Source: 67-14 sp020438345
GTDB lineage: Bacteria > Actinomycetota > Thermoleophilia > Solirubrobacterales > 70-9
Reading direction: 5' to 3'
DNA: 64,000 bases
Assembly (NCBI GenBank): GCA_937872475.1
Contig: CALMSY010000031.1
Span: 23,996-87,995 of the forward strand
The position numbers were made by a program, and so were the translations under genes. Positions within the stretch are counted from its first letter, which is position 1, and the number at the start of each line of letters is the position of its first letter. Shown piece by piece: positions 34,827 through 44,564 of this stretch. Below the pieces are notes generated by a model. It ran no database searches, was not told the DNA's origin, and worked only from the letters and a program-made list of their open reading frames with translations.

Positions 34827-35564
34827 GTGAAGAGGTTCGTCGCATTTCTGGTGGCCGCAACGGCCGTGATCGCATTGGTTCCAACGGCCGCACCGGCCAA
34901 GGTCGGGACCCTGGACGGTCTCTACAACAAACGCTACTGCGAGATCTTCACGGTCTCGATGCCGGACCCGCCGAACTTCTCGGTTGACGTCTACAACACC
35001 GTCGGCCTGAGTGATTGTCCGCCCGAGCAGTGGGACAGCGTCGATTTCACTGCAGTCAAGGAAGAAACCGGCTCGCTGGCGGCCGTTCCGAACGGTCCCC
35101 GGCGCTGGCTGATCGACACGATTGCAAACGGAAAGGCCGGCGTACCCCTGACAATCGGCGGCCTTGAGATGCGCCATGTCGCGGTTCTGACTGTGCCCAG
35201 TCTCTCGCCTTCGCCCTACACCGAAATGAAGATTGCCCGAACCACGACCTGGGTCTTCAACAAGGGCCGCAAAGTTCACTTCATCGTCTCGCCCGAGGGG
35301 AGCAAATACGCCCTCCAGGCCTACACGACCAACATTGACAAGACCCTGCGCGCGAAGAACCTCGACTCGCTGGGATCAAATGAGGGAATGGCCATGCCCG
35401 AAGGCTGGGCTTACCGGACGATCAAGCTGAAAAAGCAGCTGCGGCTAAAAGCTCCGGGAATGGCGACGATCATGCGTGACGGCCTCGGTGGCACCTACCA
35501 GAAGTTCACCTGGCCGAAGAATTTCTTCAAGCCCGCAAAGAAAGCGGGAAGCAGGAAGCGTTAG
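34827..35564 (+). CDS. Secreted protein of unknown function
   Basis: 245 residues from GTG 34827, with AAGGAGA upstream. The signal peptide is KRFVAFLVAATAVIALVPTAAPA. Two cysteines (RYCEIF, SDCPPE) could form one disulfide. The protein is mostly beta-like and ends very basic (KPAKKAGSRKR), a pattern shared with other exported proteins here. No family was recognised. A TTGAC-N4-GTCA palindrome overlaps its promoter. Confidence 0.65.
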   Translation: MKRFVAFLVAATAVIALVPTAAPAKVGTLDGLYNKRYCEIFTVSMPDPPNFSVDVYNTVGLSDCPPEQWDSVDFTAVKEETGSLAAVPNGPRRWLIDTIANGKAGVPLTIGGLEMRHVAVLTVPSLSPSPYTEMKIARTTTWVFNKGRKVHFIVSPEGSKYALQAYTTNIDKTLRAKNLDSLGSNEGMAMPEGWAYRTIKLKKQLRLKAPGMATIMRDGLGGTYQKFTWPKNFFKPAKKAGSRKR

Positions 35565-35601
35565 GAGCCCGGCAAACCGGACGGACCTGGCAGATCGACC
35601 C

Positions 35602-36420
35602 TCAGTTGACGGGGACGCCCTGCTTCGTACTTCTGTTCAGGCGCTTGATGGTGACGATAAAGTCTCCGTCGGCCTCACAATCGCCATCATCCATGTCGGA
35701 GGTATCCGACGGAATCTTCGATCCGCGATAGATAACCGGTGCCTCGCACCTGCCGCCGACCCGAATCGTGCGGATCAGTTTCTTCTTCACACCGAGCGTC
35801 CGGAGCTGCTTGATGGTGATGTCAAGAGGAAGAACGATCGATCCCCATTCGGTCGTGAACTGATCGGTGTTTGAACCGGTGGGGGTCGGGCGACTACCCA
35901 ACCCCCAGGTGCAACTCGTGTTCTGTGTACCCCCGGTAGTCCTGCCGATGCCGATCGAAACACGCTTCGGGCCGCGCCGCCGGGCATCGGGCTGGAGATT
36001 GGCTGAGCCCATGCCTGTCACGCTCCCGCATTCGGGGCGGTCGAGCTCGACCGGTTCATCGGGCAAGCAGTAGTTCGACTCTTCGTAGCTGGCCAGCGAG
36101 TTCTTGCTTTCGGCGGCACCCGGAACCTCGATTCCGCTGGCCCGGACCTGCTGGTTCTTGTAAGTCTCGATCAGCAGGTTGCCGCGGATGTCCACGTCAG
36201 ATTCCTCTTTCATCGTCCAGCGCTGGCCGGGCGAGCAGTTCATGAAGGTGTCACGGTGGCTGGTGAAAGTCAGGCCACCAGCGACGTGGACCATCGCCTT
36301 GTAAGTCAGGAAGGCGGGGATCCCCTTCTTGCTGGCCGACGACGCACCAGCCGGAACCAGCAGAGCCAGGCCAAGTACGGCAACTGCCACCAGAGAAACC
36401 AACCGGAACGGGCTTCTCAT
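35602..36420 (-). CDS. Secreted protein of unknown function
   Basis: 272 residues from ATG 36420, which has GGAGCAGGA upstream; earlier ATGs exist to 36450. The signal peptide is FRLVSLVAVAVLGLALLVPAGASSA. Six or more cysteines (MNCSPG, YCLPDE, PECGSV, SCTWG, RCEAP, DCEADG) suggest disulfides. It is convergent with another secreted protein gene, whose stop is 37 bases away. Function unknown. Confidence 0.65.
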   Translation of the reverse strand: MRSPFRLVSLVAVAVLGLALLVPAGASSASKKGIPAFLTYKAMVHVAGGLTFTSHRDTFMNCSPGQRWTMKEESDVDIRGNLLIETYKNQQVRASGIEVPGAAESKNSLASYEESNYCLPDEPVELDRPECGSVTGMGSANLQPDARRRGPKRVSIGIGRTTGGTQNTSCTWGLGSRPTPTGSNTDQFTTEWGSIVLPLDITIKQLRTLGVKKKLIRTIRVGGRCEAPVIYRGSKIPSDTSDMDDGDCEADGDFIVTIKRLNRSTKQGVPVN

Positions 36421-36504
36421 TCCTGCTCCAACCATCTTCATCCTGACCATGAGGTGAGTATGGCGTGAGAGGCGGCGGCGGTCAACCCGCCAGCGTTTCC
36501 GGAT

Positions 36505-37887
36505 TCAGCCGACTTTGACGCGGGCCATCGAAGTCATCGAGAGGTAGTAGAGGTCCCGGTCGAATCCGGGGGCCGGAAAGAGGAATGCCTGGCTCGGAGA
36601 TGGCACCTTGACCCGGGCCTTCTCATCGCCCGTGTCGAGATCAAGGACGACCACGCTGTCATGACCGATCAGTGGGTATCGGCGCACGATCGAGTGCCGG
36701 CCAAGCGACTGGATGCCGCGGCGGAAGACCCGGCGGAACCCGGCCTTCCGGGTGAACTCGATGTCGCGAAAGTCCTGGACCACCAGCTCGCGGGTGTCGG
36801 GAAAGACGATCAGATGGCCGGCATGGGCGAAATCATCGAGACGCCAGAGAGGTTCGAGCTCGTCGCCGACCAGCTTCCAGGCCCGGACCACTGCGTTGCC
36901 GGCGTCATAGGCGACCACCACGCCGCGCTCCGGATCCCAGGCGGGAGGATTCGATTCGGTGCCGTAGGGCAGCCCGCTGATCTCGACCGAGCGAAGTGAA
37001 TCCTGATCATCCTGCCGACACCACCAGAGTCGGACCGGGCTCGAGGCTGAACCGGAATCACGCATCGTCCAGTCAACCGAGTTCTGGCCGTTGTCCATCC
37101 AGAAGACATGTTCGTCGGACACCACCGGATCCCAGCCGAAGGTCTGGCCATTGCGTGCGTAGTGGGGCCGCCACTCCTCATCGACGACCAGCCTGCCCGC
37201 CTCCCGGTCAAGGCTGAGCCGCAGCACAGACCGGGTGCCGACGCATGTAACCGACTTGCCGTCGGAAGCGAGCCGGGCAATCGAGCCTTCCTCGATTTCG
37301 AGTTCCGGAACAACCGATTCGAGAGTTTCCGGGTCGAGCACCGAGAAGGTCGAGCTTGCCTCTCCCCGGGGTGCGTCGCAATCCTTGGTGACTAGCTCAC
37401 CGGTGTCGAGAATGACGAACGAGTTGTATGGCCGGTTGACCGGCAACCGGCGCTCCGCCTTCAGCTCCAGGCTCGGGCTGAACCGACGGGCCCAGCAACC
37501 GAAGATCATGTAGATGTCCCCGTTCGCATGGGCGGCGATACCACCGGGCCAGTACCGGCCGGCAGCGAATCTTGGAGTCACTGTGAGCGGCTGCAGAGTT
37601 TTCGGATCGAGCTTCTCCACCCAGCCCTCGCAGTCACCGGCCAGAGGATCCCCCTTCGGCATGTCATGCCGGAGGGCATAGAGCTCGCCGGGCTCGCGGC
37701 GGATCAGCATGTCCGCCGCGAAGGTGTCCCTGAAGACTTCCAGCGTCAGATTCTCACCGGGTTTGATGCCCAATCCAGTTTGACTCTCCGGCCGGCAAAG
37801 ACGCCTTGGACCGCCGTCTTCCCCGGACCAGGGTCTCGGCCAGTAGGCGCCGGCTTCGACCACCCCACTCAACGGGTTGTCGCTCAA
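36505..37887 (-). CDS. Unknown beta-propeller-like protein
   Basis: About 460 residues from TTG 37887, which overlaps the upstream stop; GTG 37863 is an alternative. Repeated blade-like pieces occur: GGIAAHANGDIYMIFGCWAR, NSFVILDTGELVTKDCDAPR, SIARLASDGKSVTCVGTRSV, HLIVFPDTRELVVQDFRD and DSVVVLDLDTGDEKARVKVP. No signal peptide is seen. It is probably a cytoplasmic propeller binding a ligand or substrate. It is coupled to the DUF1330 gene. Confidence 0.6.
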   Translation of the reverse strand: MSDNPLSGVVEAGAYWPRPWSGEDGGPRRLCRPESQTGLGIKPGENLTLEVFRDTFAADMLIRREPGELYALRHDMPKGDPLAGDCEGWVEKLDPKTLQPLTVTPRFAAGRYWPGGIAAHANGDIYMIFGCWARRFSPSLELKAERRLPVNRPYNSFVILDTGELVTKDCDAPRGEASSTFSVLDPETLESVVPELEIEEGSIARLASDGKSVTCVGTRSVLRLSLDREAGRLVVDEEWRPHYARNGQTFGWDPVVSDEHVFWMDNGQNSVDWTMRDSGSASSPVRLWWCRQDDQDSLRSVEISGLPYGTESNPPAWDPERGVVVAYDAGNAVVRAWKLVGDELEPLWRLDDFAHAGHLIVFPDTRELVVQDFRDIEFTRKAGFRRVFRRGIQSLGRHSIVRRYPLIGHDSVVVLDLDTGDEKARVKVPSPSQAFLFPAPGFDRDLYYLSMTSMARVKVG

Positions 37888-38312
37888 GCGTCTCCGCCGA
37901 AGGCCAGTTTCGAAAGGATCAGCCGGGTCTCGGCCAGGCCGGAGACCCGGTGCTCGTGTTCTTTCAGATAGCCCGGGTCGGTGATCATCTTCAGGAAGGC
38001 TTTGCGCGACGGATACTGGACCAGGATGACCATGTCCCACTCCGCTTCTTCGGGTCCAATGATGCTGTCTTCGCAAGCAACCGCCAGCAGGACCTTGCCG
38101 CCGACCTCTTCGAGATACGAAGCGATCTTCTGGCCGTAGATCCCGTAGGCCTCCGCGCCGCTCCTGCCTTCATCAATTCCGTCGGCCTGATCCTTGAAGC
38201 GGAGCAGGTTGACCATCACGATCGGTGAGTCGTCTTCGGAGTCTGTCAACGAGGCGATCTGCGCCTCGGTGGGATTGAGCGGATCGATCAACGGCAGGTG
38301 CTTCCCTTGCAT
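37884..38312 (-). CDS. DUF1330/dimeric alpha-beta barrel protein
   Basis: 142 residues. SPIVMVNLLRFKDQAD, EAYGIYGQKIASYLEEVGGK and WDMVILVQYPSRKAFLKMIT are the DUF1330 hallmarks. Members are small ferredoxin-like dimers of unclear enzyme role. Its start overlaps the sulfatase stop by 25 bases and its end overlaps the propeller gene by 4, so all three are probably co-transcribed. Confidence 0.85.
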   Translation of the reverse strand: MQGKHLPLIDPLNPTEAQIASLTDSEDDSPIVMVNLLRFKDQADGIDEGRSGAEAYGIYGQKIASYLEEVGGKVLLAVACEDSIIGPEEAEWDMVILVQYPSRKAFLKMITDPGYLKEHEHRVSGLAETRLILSKLAFGGDA

Positions 38313-39961
38313 TCGGAAAGCGCCAGGGCCTTCTTTTCGAGGCCGGCCACAACCCCGGCCATGGCCGGGTTGCTGGCGAGGTTCTGGAGTTCGTCCGGAT
38401 CGTTCTTCATGTCGTAGAGCTCGATCTCGTTGAATGACCAGTGGATGTACTTGTACCGGTTCGTCTTCACCCCGTAGAACGGAACATCGAAGGCGGTCAG
38501 CGGTGTCGTGAACTTGAACAGGGGTCGCTCGGCCTCCATCGGGATATCCCGCTTCGGCAGCTTCTTCTTGCCTTTCGCAGCCCCGAGCAGGGAAATGCCG
38601 TCCATTACCCGTCCGGGCTTCGCGCCGGCGGCGTCAAGAACGGTCCTGGTGAGATCAACGTCGAGGCTGGGCCGGGTCAGCTTGCGGTTCGCTTTGATCC
38701 CGGGACCTCTGATCAGCAGCGGGATCCGCAATGCGTTCTCGAAAGGCATGAACTTCGAGGCCGCGAGGCGATGTTCGCCCTGAAGGTAGCCGTTGTCCGA
38801 GGTCAGGATGATGATCGTGTTCCGGAACTCGCCGCGCTGCTTCAGAGCTTTCGCGATCTTTCCGACCTGGTCGTCAATCGACTTCGCGGTGCCCAGACGG
38901 CCGCGGTAGCTGTCGGTCACCCTTTCGATCGTGGCATCGCTCATCTTTGCGAGTCCACTCACGTTGCTGGCCTTGTCCGACACATCTTCCTCGTTGAATG
39001 AAGGTGGGGTCGGGAGCGGCACATCATCGAAGGTGTTCTCGTAGCGCTTCGGCGGTCGGGGATCCGGGGTGGGAGCTCCGGGCCGGAGCCCCTGGAGGTG
39101 GTTCGTGTCCTCGGCATGCGGACCCGGCGTCGCGTAGTAGAGGAAGAAGGGCTTGCGGGACCTGGCCGAGCCCCTGACGAAGTCGGCGGCCATCTTCCCG
39201 TTCACGTCCATCGAATAGTCCTGCGGCCGCTGCCATCCGAAGTAGTTCCACGGCTGGTAGGCCTGCTGGAAATACGCGAGCAGCCCACCGAAGGAGGTTG
39301 GCGCCTCGGTTGCCGAAAGCGTTCCCAATTCAAGGTGCGATTCGGCGTAGGTCCTGTCTCCCCAGAACCTGACCTTGCCGTTGATGTTCATCGCGTAGTT
39401 GTAGTAGTCGTAGGTCGACTGGTCGATCAGCCCCTTCCAGACATCCCAGCCCTCGGGAATCTCTGTCCGGTCGAGAGCTCCGTAGTCGTTCAGGTACTTG
39501 CCGACGAAACCGGTCCGGTAGCCGGCCTTCTTCAGCCAGGGAGCGAGCGTGTTGTTTGCGTTCAACCTGCCCGGCAGGCTCTCCAGCTGGTAGTGGCCTC
39601 CGTCATTGGCCTTGAAATTCGCGAGCACCTGGTTGTTGTGGGCGAGCTGGCCGGTGAGGAGTGACGCGCGGGCCGGACCACAGAGCGGGTAGGGAGCGTT
39701 GTGATTGGTGAAAGTGGTGCCGCCCTGCTGCAGTAGCGCCCTCACATGCGGCATGTAGCGGATGTCGCCGCGGACCAGGTCGTCAGCCTGAACCAGCACG
39801 ATGTTGGGCTTGTTGGCGAAGTTCGAGGCCTGCTTGCGGGGAGCCGACCAGGCCTTCTCATGCAGTCCGCCGACCATCATCAGGAGGCCGAAAATGGCCA
39901 GCGCGAGCAAGCCGCCGGTGGCGAGTTTGCCAGTCATACCTCGGAATGTGCGACTTTCCAT
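38288..39961 (-). CDS. Exported sulfatase
   Basis: 557 residues from ATG 39961, with GAGAGGA upstream. The N-terminus has one hydrophobic signal/anchor (LATGGLLALAIFGLLMMVGG). NIVLVQADDLVRGD gives the metal aspartates, and CGPARASLLTGQ is the C-x-P-x-R sulfatase signature whose cysteine becomes formylglycine. TSDNGYLQGEHRL and the late FYGVKTNRYKYIHWSFNEIE complete the family. It resembles N-acetylglucosamine-6-sulfatases and probably removes sulfate from outside polymers. No maturation enzyme lies in this window. Confidence 0.92.
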   Translation of the reverse strand: MESRTFRGMTGKLATGGLLALAIFGLLMMVGGLHEKAWSAPRKQASNFANKPNIVLVQADDLVRGDIRYMPHVRALLQQGGTTFTNHNAPYPLCGPARASLLTGQLAHNNQVLANFKANDGGHYQLESLPGRLNANNTLAPWLKKAGYRTGFVGKYLNDYGALDRTEIPEGWDVWKGLIDQSTYDYYNYAMNINGKVRFWGDRTYAESHLELGTLSATEAPTSFGGLLAYFQQAYQPWNYFGWQRPQDYSMDVNGKMAADFVRGSARSRKPFFLYYATPGPHAEDTNHLQGLRPGAPTPDPRPPKRYENTFDDVPLPTPPSFNEEDVSDKASNVSGLAKMSDATIERVTDSYRGRLGTAKSIDDQVGKIAKALKQRGEFRNTIIILTSDNGYLQGEHRLAASKFMPFENALRIPLLIRGPGIKANRKLTRPSLDVDLTRTVLDAAGAKPGRVMDGISLLGAAKGKKKLPKRDIPMEAERPLFKFTTPLTAFDVPFYGVKTNRYKYIHWSFNEIELYDMKNDPDELQNLASNPAMAGVVAGLEKKALALSECKGSTCR

Positions 39962-40001
39962 CTTGATCCTCTCCACTCCCTCTGCGGACTCTCCTCGCGA
40001 G

Positions 40002-40032
40002 AGGATAACCAGAACTTGACTCGTGTCAAGTT
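40002..40032 (-). promoter_or_regulatory. Sulfatase promoter with TTGAC-N4-GTCAA operator
   Basis: AACTTGACTCGTGTCAAGTT (40013-40032) is a palindrome with one central mismatch. On the minus strand it contains TTGACA, followed after 16 bases by TATCCT (40007-40002): a -35/-10 pair. A bound repressor would cover the -35 box. Confidence 0.65.
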
Positions 40033-40124
40033 TTAGAACAGTTCAGCGATCGAAAGGTCGCGGTATGGCAGCGCAACCAGACTGGCTCAGGGCTGGAAAC
40101 CAGGCAGGGGCGGTTCAGGAAAGA

Positions 40125-41729
40125 TCAGGTTGACTGAGCCGGATCGCCTCCGGCGAGTACCCGGTCAGGCAGGTTCCGGGCCGACCAGAAAGCCGGAATA
40201 GTGAGCAGCGCCGCAACCAGCAGCGCCAGCTTCAGTGCCTGCAGCTGCGAATCCTCGTAGCCGCCGACGATCTCGTCCACTTCTTCCTCCTCGAGGCCGA
40301 CTGCTTCGGCCGATGAACGGACCTGATCGGAAGCCACGAAAGTGCCGCCGGAACTGAGCCTGCTCTCAACCGTCGACTTCGTCTGGGCCGAGACCTCCGG
40401 GTTGCTCGCCACGCTGTTACCGAAAGCGGCGAGGAGACCGGTGATCAGAATCGCACCCAGAACCGCGGTGCCCAGGGATGAACCAAGCTGCGTTGCTGTG
40501 TTCTGAAGCCCGCCCGCCTCGCTTCGGTCCGTGTCAGCGACCGCGGACTGGACGACATTTCCGAGCTGGGACACGATCAGACCCATCCCCACCCCGAGTA
40601 CCCCCATCGCGACCAGGAAATCGGTGTTGTCGAGAGTGGGCTCGATTGTCCCGATCAGCAGAAAGGCCGAAACGAAGACAATCACCAGGCCAAGCCGCAC
40701 CAGCTTCTTCGGAGCGAATTTCGATGCCAGCGCGGAACCGGCCAGGGCAGTGAAGAAGAGACCAGCCGAGGTTGGCAGCATCCTCACCCCGGTGTCGAGG
40801 GCGTCGAATCCCAGTACGACCTGGAGGTAAAGCGGGATGGTGAAAAAGATCCCCATCAGGATCAGGTTCTGGGCGAGCATCATCACAACCCCGGACCGGA
40901 AGGGAATGATCCTCAGCAGGCCGAGGTGCACCAGAGGGTCCTCGCCTCTTTCCTCGCGGCGGCGCTCCCAGCTTGCAAACAGTCCGATCAGGATCAGGCC
41001 GGCCGAAATCACGAACGGGGTCAGTGAAAAGCCGAAGATCTCGACCGGTGAATCCATCGGTCTGAGCCAGCCCCAGTTGCTCGCCTGGAGAACACCGAAG
41101 ACAATCACCGCCAGACCGAGCGCGGAAAGGACGCTGCCAACCCAGTCCAGCGTCGGGCGTTTGCCTTCGACCGAGGGCTCACGCATCCAGCGGGTGCCGA
41201 AGAAGATCCCGGCCGCGACCACCACTTCGCCTACGAAGACGTAACGCCACGAGAAGTCCGTGGTCATCCAACCACCCAGAATCGGGCCGACCGCGATACC
41301 GACCCCGGCCATCCCTCCGAGCACCCCGTAAGCAACGGCCCGGTCTTTACCGTCGAAGTTGCCGGCGACCAGGGCGACCATTGAAGGCAGCACCAGAGCC
41401 GCACCGATCCCTTCCAGAACCGACCATCCCAAAGCCAGTGAAGGCACACTCCAGGCGCCGGCGGTCAGGGCTGATCCCGCCGCGTAAATGACCAGGCCGA
41501 TCTTGAAGGTTCGCTTGCGACCGAAGATGTCGCCGAGCTTTCCTCCGGTCAGCATCAGGCCGGCCATGACCAGCGCATAGAAAGCAATCACCGACTGGAT
41601 CGTGGTCACTGTGGTGTCGAAATCCTCGACCAGCTGCGAGATCGACACATTCATGACCGCCTGGTCAAGGACCATCAGGAACTGGGCAGCAGCCAACACT
41701 CCAAGCAGTCGCACGTTCATGAGCGACAT
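40125..41729 (-). CDS. DHA2-family MFS drug exporter 1
   Basis: 534 residues, ~14 membrane segments. LDQAVMNVSISQLVEDFDTT is the DHA2 opening (LD-x-T/A-V-x-N-V). GKLGDIFGRKRTFKIGLVIY is motif A. It exports drugs or lipids with protons. A cytoplasmic loop (ESRLSSGGTFVASDQVRSSA) sits before the last segment. Same strand as the next exporter, 75 bases away. Confidence 0.9.
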   Translation of the reverse strand: MSLMNVRLLGVLAAAQFLMVLDQAVMNVSISQLVEDFDTTVTTIQSVIAFYALVMAGLMLTGGKLGDIFGRKRTFKIGLVIYAAGSALTAGAWSVPSLALGWSVLEGIGAALVLPSMVALVAGNFDGKDRAVAYGVLGGMAGVGIAVGPILGGWMTTDFSWRYVFVGEVVVAAGIFFGTRWMREPSVEGKRPTLDWVGSVLSALGLAVIVFGVLQASNWGWLRPMDSPVEIFGFSLTPFVISAGLILIGLFASWERRREERGEDPLVHLGLLRIIPFRSGVVMMLAQNLILMGIFFTIPLYLQVVLGFDALDTGVRMLPTSAGLFFTALAGSALASKFAPKKLVRLGLVIVFVSAFLLIGTIEPTLDNTDFLVAMGVLGVGMGLIVSQLGNVVQSAVADTDRSEAGGLQNTATQLGSSLGTAVLGAILITGLLAAFGNSVASNPEVSAQTKSTVESRLSSGGTFVASDQVRSSAEAVGLEEEEVDEIVGGYEDSQLQALKLALLVAALLTIPAFWSARNLPDRVLAGGDPAQST

Positions 41730-41804
41730 TCTGCGGCAAGTACCGGCCGGAACCTAATCCAGATCAAATGATCAACCCCGCGACGACGCCCTGACGGCTG
41801 GAAA

Positions 41805-43256
41805 TCAGGCGGCCGGCGGGTCGGCTTCGCCTCGGCGTGCGGCCTCCGCATGCTCCCTGCTGTCTTTCGAAGAGATCAGCAAACCGGCAACGATCGCGCC
41901 GGCAACCGCGAAAAACCCGGCGATGAGGAAGGCATCCTGGAAGCCTGTGTTCAGTGCCGACACCTTGCCGGCGCCGGTTGCGAAAGCATCGTTTGTGGAC
42001 GAGTTGGCGATCGAGGCCAGAATCGCGAGGCCGAGCGCGCCGCCAACCTGCTGGGACGTGTTGATCAGCCCGGAGGCCAGGCCCGCCTCCTCGCGGATAG
42101 TTCCCGACATCGCGGCGATGGTCACCGGCACGAATGTGAGCCCGAGACCGACACCCGCAAGCACCGAAGGTCCGAGCACGTCAACCAGGAACGAACCGTC
42201 CACGCTGATCAGCGTGAACCAGAAGAGGGCAACCGAGAGCAGCAGCAGCCCGGTCACCATCACCGGCTTGAAACCGACCCGGGTCACGAGCTGTCCGGCA
42301 GCACCCGCCGCGAGAATGATCGCCGCTGAAAGTGGCAGGTATGAAAGCCCTGCCTCGAGTGCATCCTGCCCCAGTACCTGCTGGAGGTAGAGGGTGATCA
42401 GGAAGAACATCGAAAACAGCGACATGCCGGTCAGGATGCCGACGATATTGGCTCCCCTGAGGGTGCGGTTGCGGAAAATCGAAAACGGCACCAGAGGCTT
42501 GCGGGTTCTGAGTTCAATCACCACGAAGGCGACGATCAGGGCAATCGCAATCGCCCCGCGAATGAATGTCTCGGTGGCGGTCCAGCCGATGCTCGCCGCG
42601 TCGACCAGTGTGTAGACCAGCAACGCCAGCCCGGCGGTGATCGAAACCGCGCCGGGGATGTCCAGGGTGCGCTCCTTCTCCTCTTCTTCCCGCGATTCGA
42701 GCAGGCGGTGTGGAGCCTGCCAGACCACAAAAGCGGCGATCGGGACATTGACGAAGAGCACCCACTCCCAGCCGGCCCATTCAGTCAGGATCCCGCCGAG
42801 CAGCACCCCGGCCGCACCGCCGGCACCGGCCACGGCACCCCAGATGCCGAGGGCCCTGTTTCGCTCCTGACCTTCCCTGAAGGTGGTGGTGACAATTGAA
42901 AGCGCAGCGGGCGAAGCGATCGCCGCACCCAGACCCTGGGCGGCACGGGCGATTATCAGCCACTCTTCACTCTGGGCCAGACCACCGGCCAGGGATGCCG
43001 CACCAAACAGGGTCATGCCGAGCATGAACATCCGCCGTCGGCCAAAGAAGTCAGCGAACCTGCCCCCGAGCAGAAGGAAACCACCGAAAACGAGGGTGTA
43101 GCTGTTTACGACCCAGGAGAGGTTGTCCTGACCAATATCGAGCGCCGTACCGATCGAGGGCAGGGCGACGTTGACAATCGAGGCATCGATCACAACGATG
43201 AACTGGGTGAGGGCGAGTAGCAGCAGGGCCAGGTTCTTGGCCCGCGGCGTACTCAT
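41805..43256 (-). CDS. DHA2-family MFS drug exporter 2
   Basis: 483 residues from ATG 43256; the frame extends to GTG 43328, 13 bases after a TATAGT. FIVVIDASIVNVALPSIGTA is the D-x-(S/T)-I-V-N-V-A-L motif of EmrB/QacA-type exporters, and GRFADFFGRRRMFMLGMTLF is motif A. ~14 segments. It carries out proton-driven efflux of unknown compounds. Its similarity to exporter 1 is general. Confidence 0.9.
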   Translation of the reverse strand: MSTPRAKNLALLLLALTQFIVVIDASIVNVALPSIGTALDIGQDNLSWVVNSYTLVFGGFLLLGGRFADFFGRRRMFMLGMTLFGAASLAGGLAQSEEWLIIARAAQGLGAAIASPAALSIVTTTFREGQERNRALGIWGAVAGAGGAAGVLLGGILTEWAGWEWVLFVNVPIAAFVVWQAPHRLLESREEEEKERTLDIPGAVSITAGLALLVYTLVDAASIGWTATETFIRGAIAIALIVAFVVIELRTRKPLVPFSIFRNRTLRGANIVGILTGMSLFSMFFLITLYLQQVLGQDALEAGLSYLPLSAAIILAAGAAGQLVTRVGFKPVMVTGLLLLSVALFWFTLISVDGSFLVDVLGPSVLAGVGLGLTFVPVTIAAMSGTIREEAGLASGLINTSQQVGGALGLAILASIANSSTNDAFATGAGKVSALNTGFQDAFLIAGFFAVAGAIVAGLLISSKDSREHAEAARRGEADPPAA

Positions 43257-43441
43257 ATCGGGTGCGGGCAAGAGCGCTCCTGAGATCGCGGATGACTGGG
43301 GTGAGGAACGGAACCGGAATTCAGGCACCGCCCGACCCCGGCACTATACGGAAGCAGGGTTCCGGGGCTCCTGGGATGAGCAAATGGATCCACTCCCGCG
43401 GGACTTGCCAACCAGGGCTGGCCAGCCCCGGCCACAACCTC

Positions 43442-43447
43442 TAGGCT
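43442..43447 (+). promoter_or_regulatory. -10 box TAGGCT of glycosyltransferase operon
   Basis: It ends 7 bases before ATG 43455; no ribosome site. Confidence 0.5.
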
Positions 43448-43454
43448 GCCCTGA

Positions 43455-44564
43455 ATGAGGGTTCTTTATGGAGTCAATGGCGAGGGCATGGGTCACGCAA
43501 CCCGCTCCGAGCTCGTGATCTCCTCCCTGCTCCGGCAGCATGAGGTCAGGATCGTCGCCTCGGGCGCCGCCTTCAAATACCTTGACGGGATCTTCGAGGG
43601 AGTGAGTGAAGTCTTCGGTCCGTCCTTCGCAATGGACCAGGGTGAGATCCGGCGCTGGGCTTCCTTCACCGGGACCCTTTCTGCGGCCCTCAATCAGCTA
43701 CCCGGCAACGTACGGGACTGGATGGGCATGGTCGACGACTGGAAGCCCGATGTAGCCGTCACCGACTTCGAGCCACTGACCGGGATTTACGCCCGGATCT
43801 CCCGCACCCCGCTGGTCTGTGTCGACAACATCCACATGATCGACCGCTGTCACCACGACCGTGAAATCACCCATCAGGCCCTTGAGGACTTCCAGCTGGC
43901 CAAGGCCGTGACGCGAGCGATGGTCCCCCACGCCGGTGACTACGTAATCCCGACCTTCTTCCATCCCGATGTGATCAAGGGTCGCACCACCCTGGTTCCC
44001 TCGATCCTCCGCAAGGCAATCCTCGAGTCGGAGCCGGTCCGGGGCGAGCACATGGTCGTTTACTCCGGTGGTGGCGATGACCTGATCAACACCCTGCGGG
44101 ATTCACCGATTCCGGTTCATCTTTACGGAATGCGGGACGGTGACGAGGTCGGGACCACCGACGGGGCGATCGAGTTCCGGCCCCGGTCTATCGACGGTTT
44201 CCTCGAGGACCTGGTCAGTTCTCGCGGCGTGATCACCGGGGGCGGTTTCTCCCTGTTGAGCGAAGCGGTTTACCTGGGCAAACCCGTCCTCGCGATGCCA
44301 CTCAAAGGCCAGTTCGAGCAGCTGATGAACGCCCGCTACCTTGAACGGGAGGGGTATGGAACCTGTGCCCTGGCCATTGACCAGGCTGCCCTCGGCAGGT
44401 TCCTCGATGGTCTCGACGGGTTCCACGAGAAGCTGGGCGGCTACTCGCAGAACGGCAATGTCGATGCCCTTGAAGTGATCACCAGCACCGTCGAAGAAGC
44501 CGCCGGGGAGTCGAGGCGTGAACGCAGCCGGGCCCGCCGCGCCGCGAGAAAGGCCCCCGGATGA
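43455..44564 (+). CDS. MJ1255-type glycosyltransferase
   Basis: 369 residues. VLYGVNGEGMGHATRSELVI is the N-terminal GEG-x-GH-x-R motif of the MJ1255/VC2487 family (GT-B fold, MurG/UGT-like). The donor half has GVITGGGFSLLSEAVYLGKP and AMPLKGQFEQLMNARYLERE. The basic tail SRRERSRARRAARKAPG overlaps the deacetylase start by 4 bases. It probably transfers a sugar to a lipid or polymer at the membrane. Confidence 0.85.
   Translation: MRVLYGVNGEGMGHATRSELVISSLLRQHEVRIVASGAAFKYLDGIFEGVSEVFGPSFAMDQGEIRRWASFTGTLSAALNQLPGNVRDWMGMVDDWKPDVAVTDFEPLTGIYARISRTPLVCVDNIHMIDRCHHDREITHQALEDFQLAKAVTRAMVPHAGDYVIPTFFHPDVIKGRTTLVPSILRKAILESEPVRGEHMVVYSGGGDDLINTLRDSPIPVHLYGMRDGDEVGTTDGAIEFRPRSIDGFLEDLVSSRGVITGGGFSLLSEAVYLGKPVLAMPLKGQFEQLMNARYLEREGYGTCALAIDQAALGRFLDGLDGFHEKLGGYSQNGNVDALEVITSTVEEAAGESRRERSRARRAARKAPG

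Noticed and set aside
36505..38076. Extended N-terminus of the propeller-like protein beyond 37887
   Set aside because: The extra ~63 codons overlap the DUF1330 gene in another frame and read as Arg/Pro noise.
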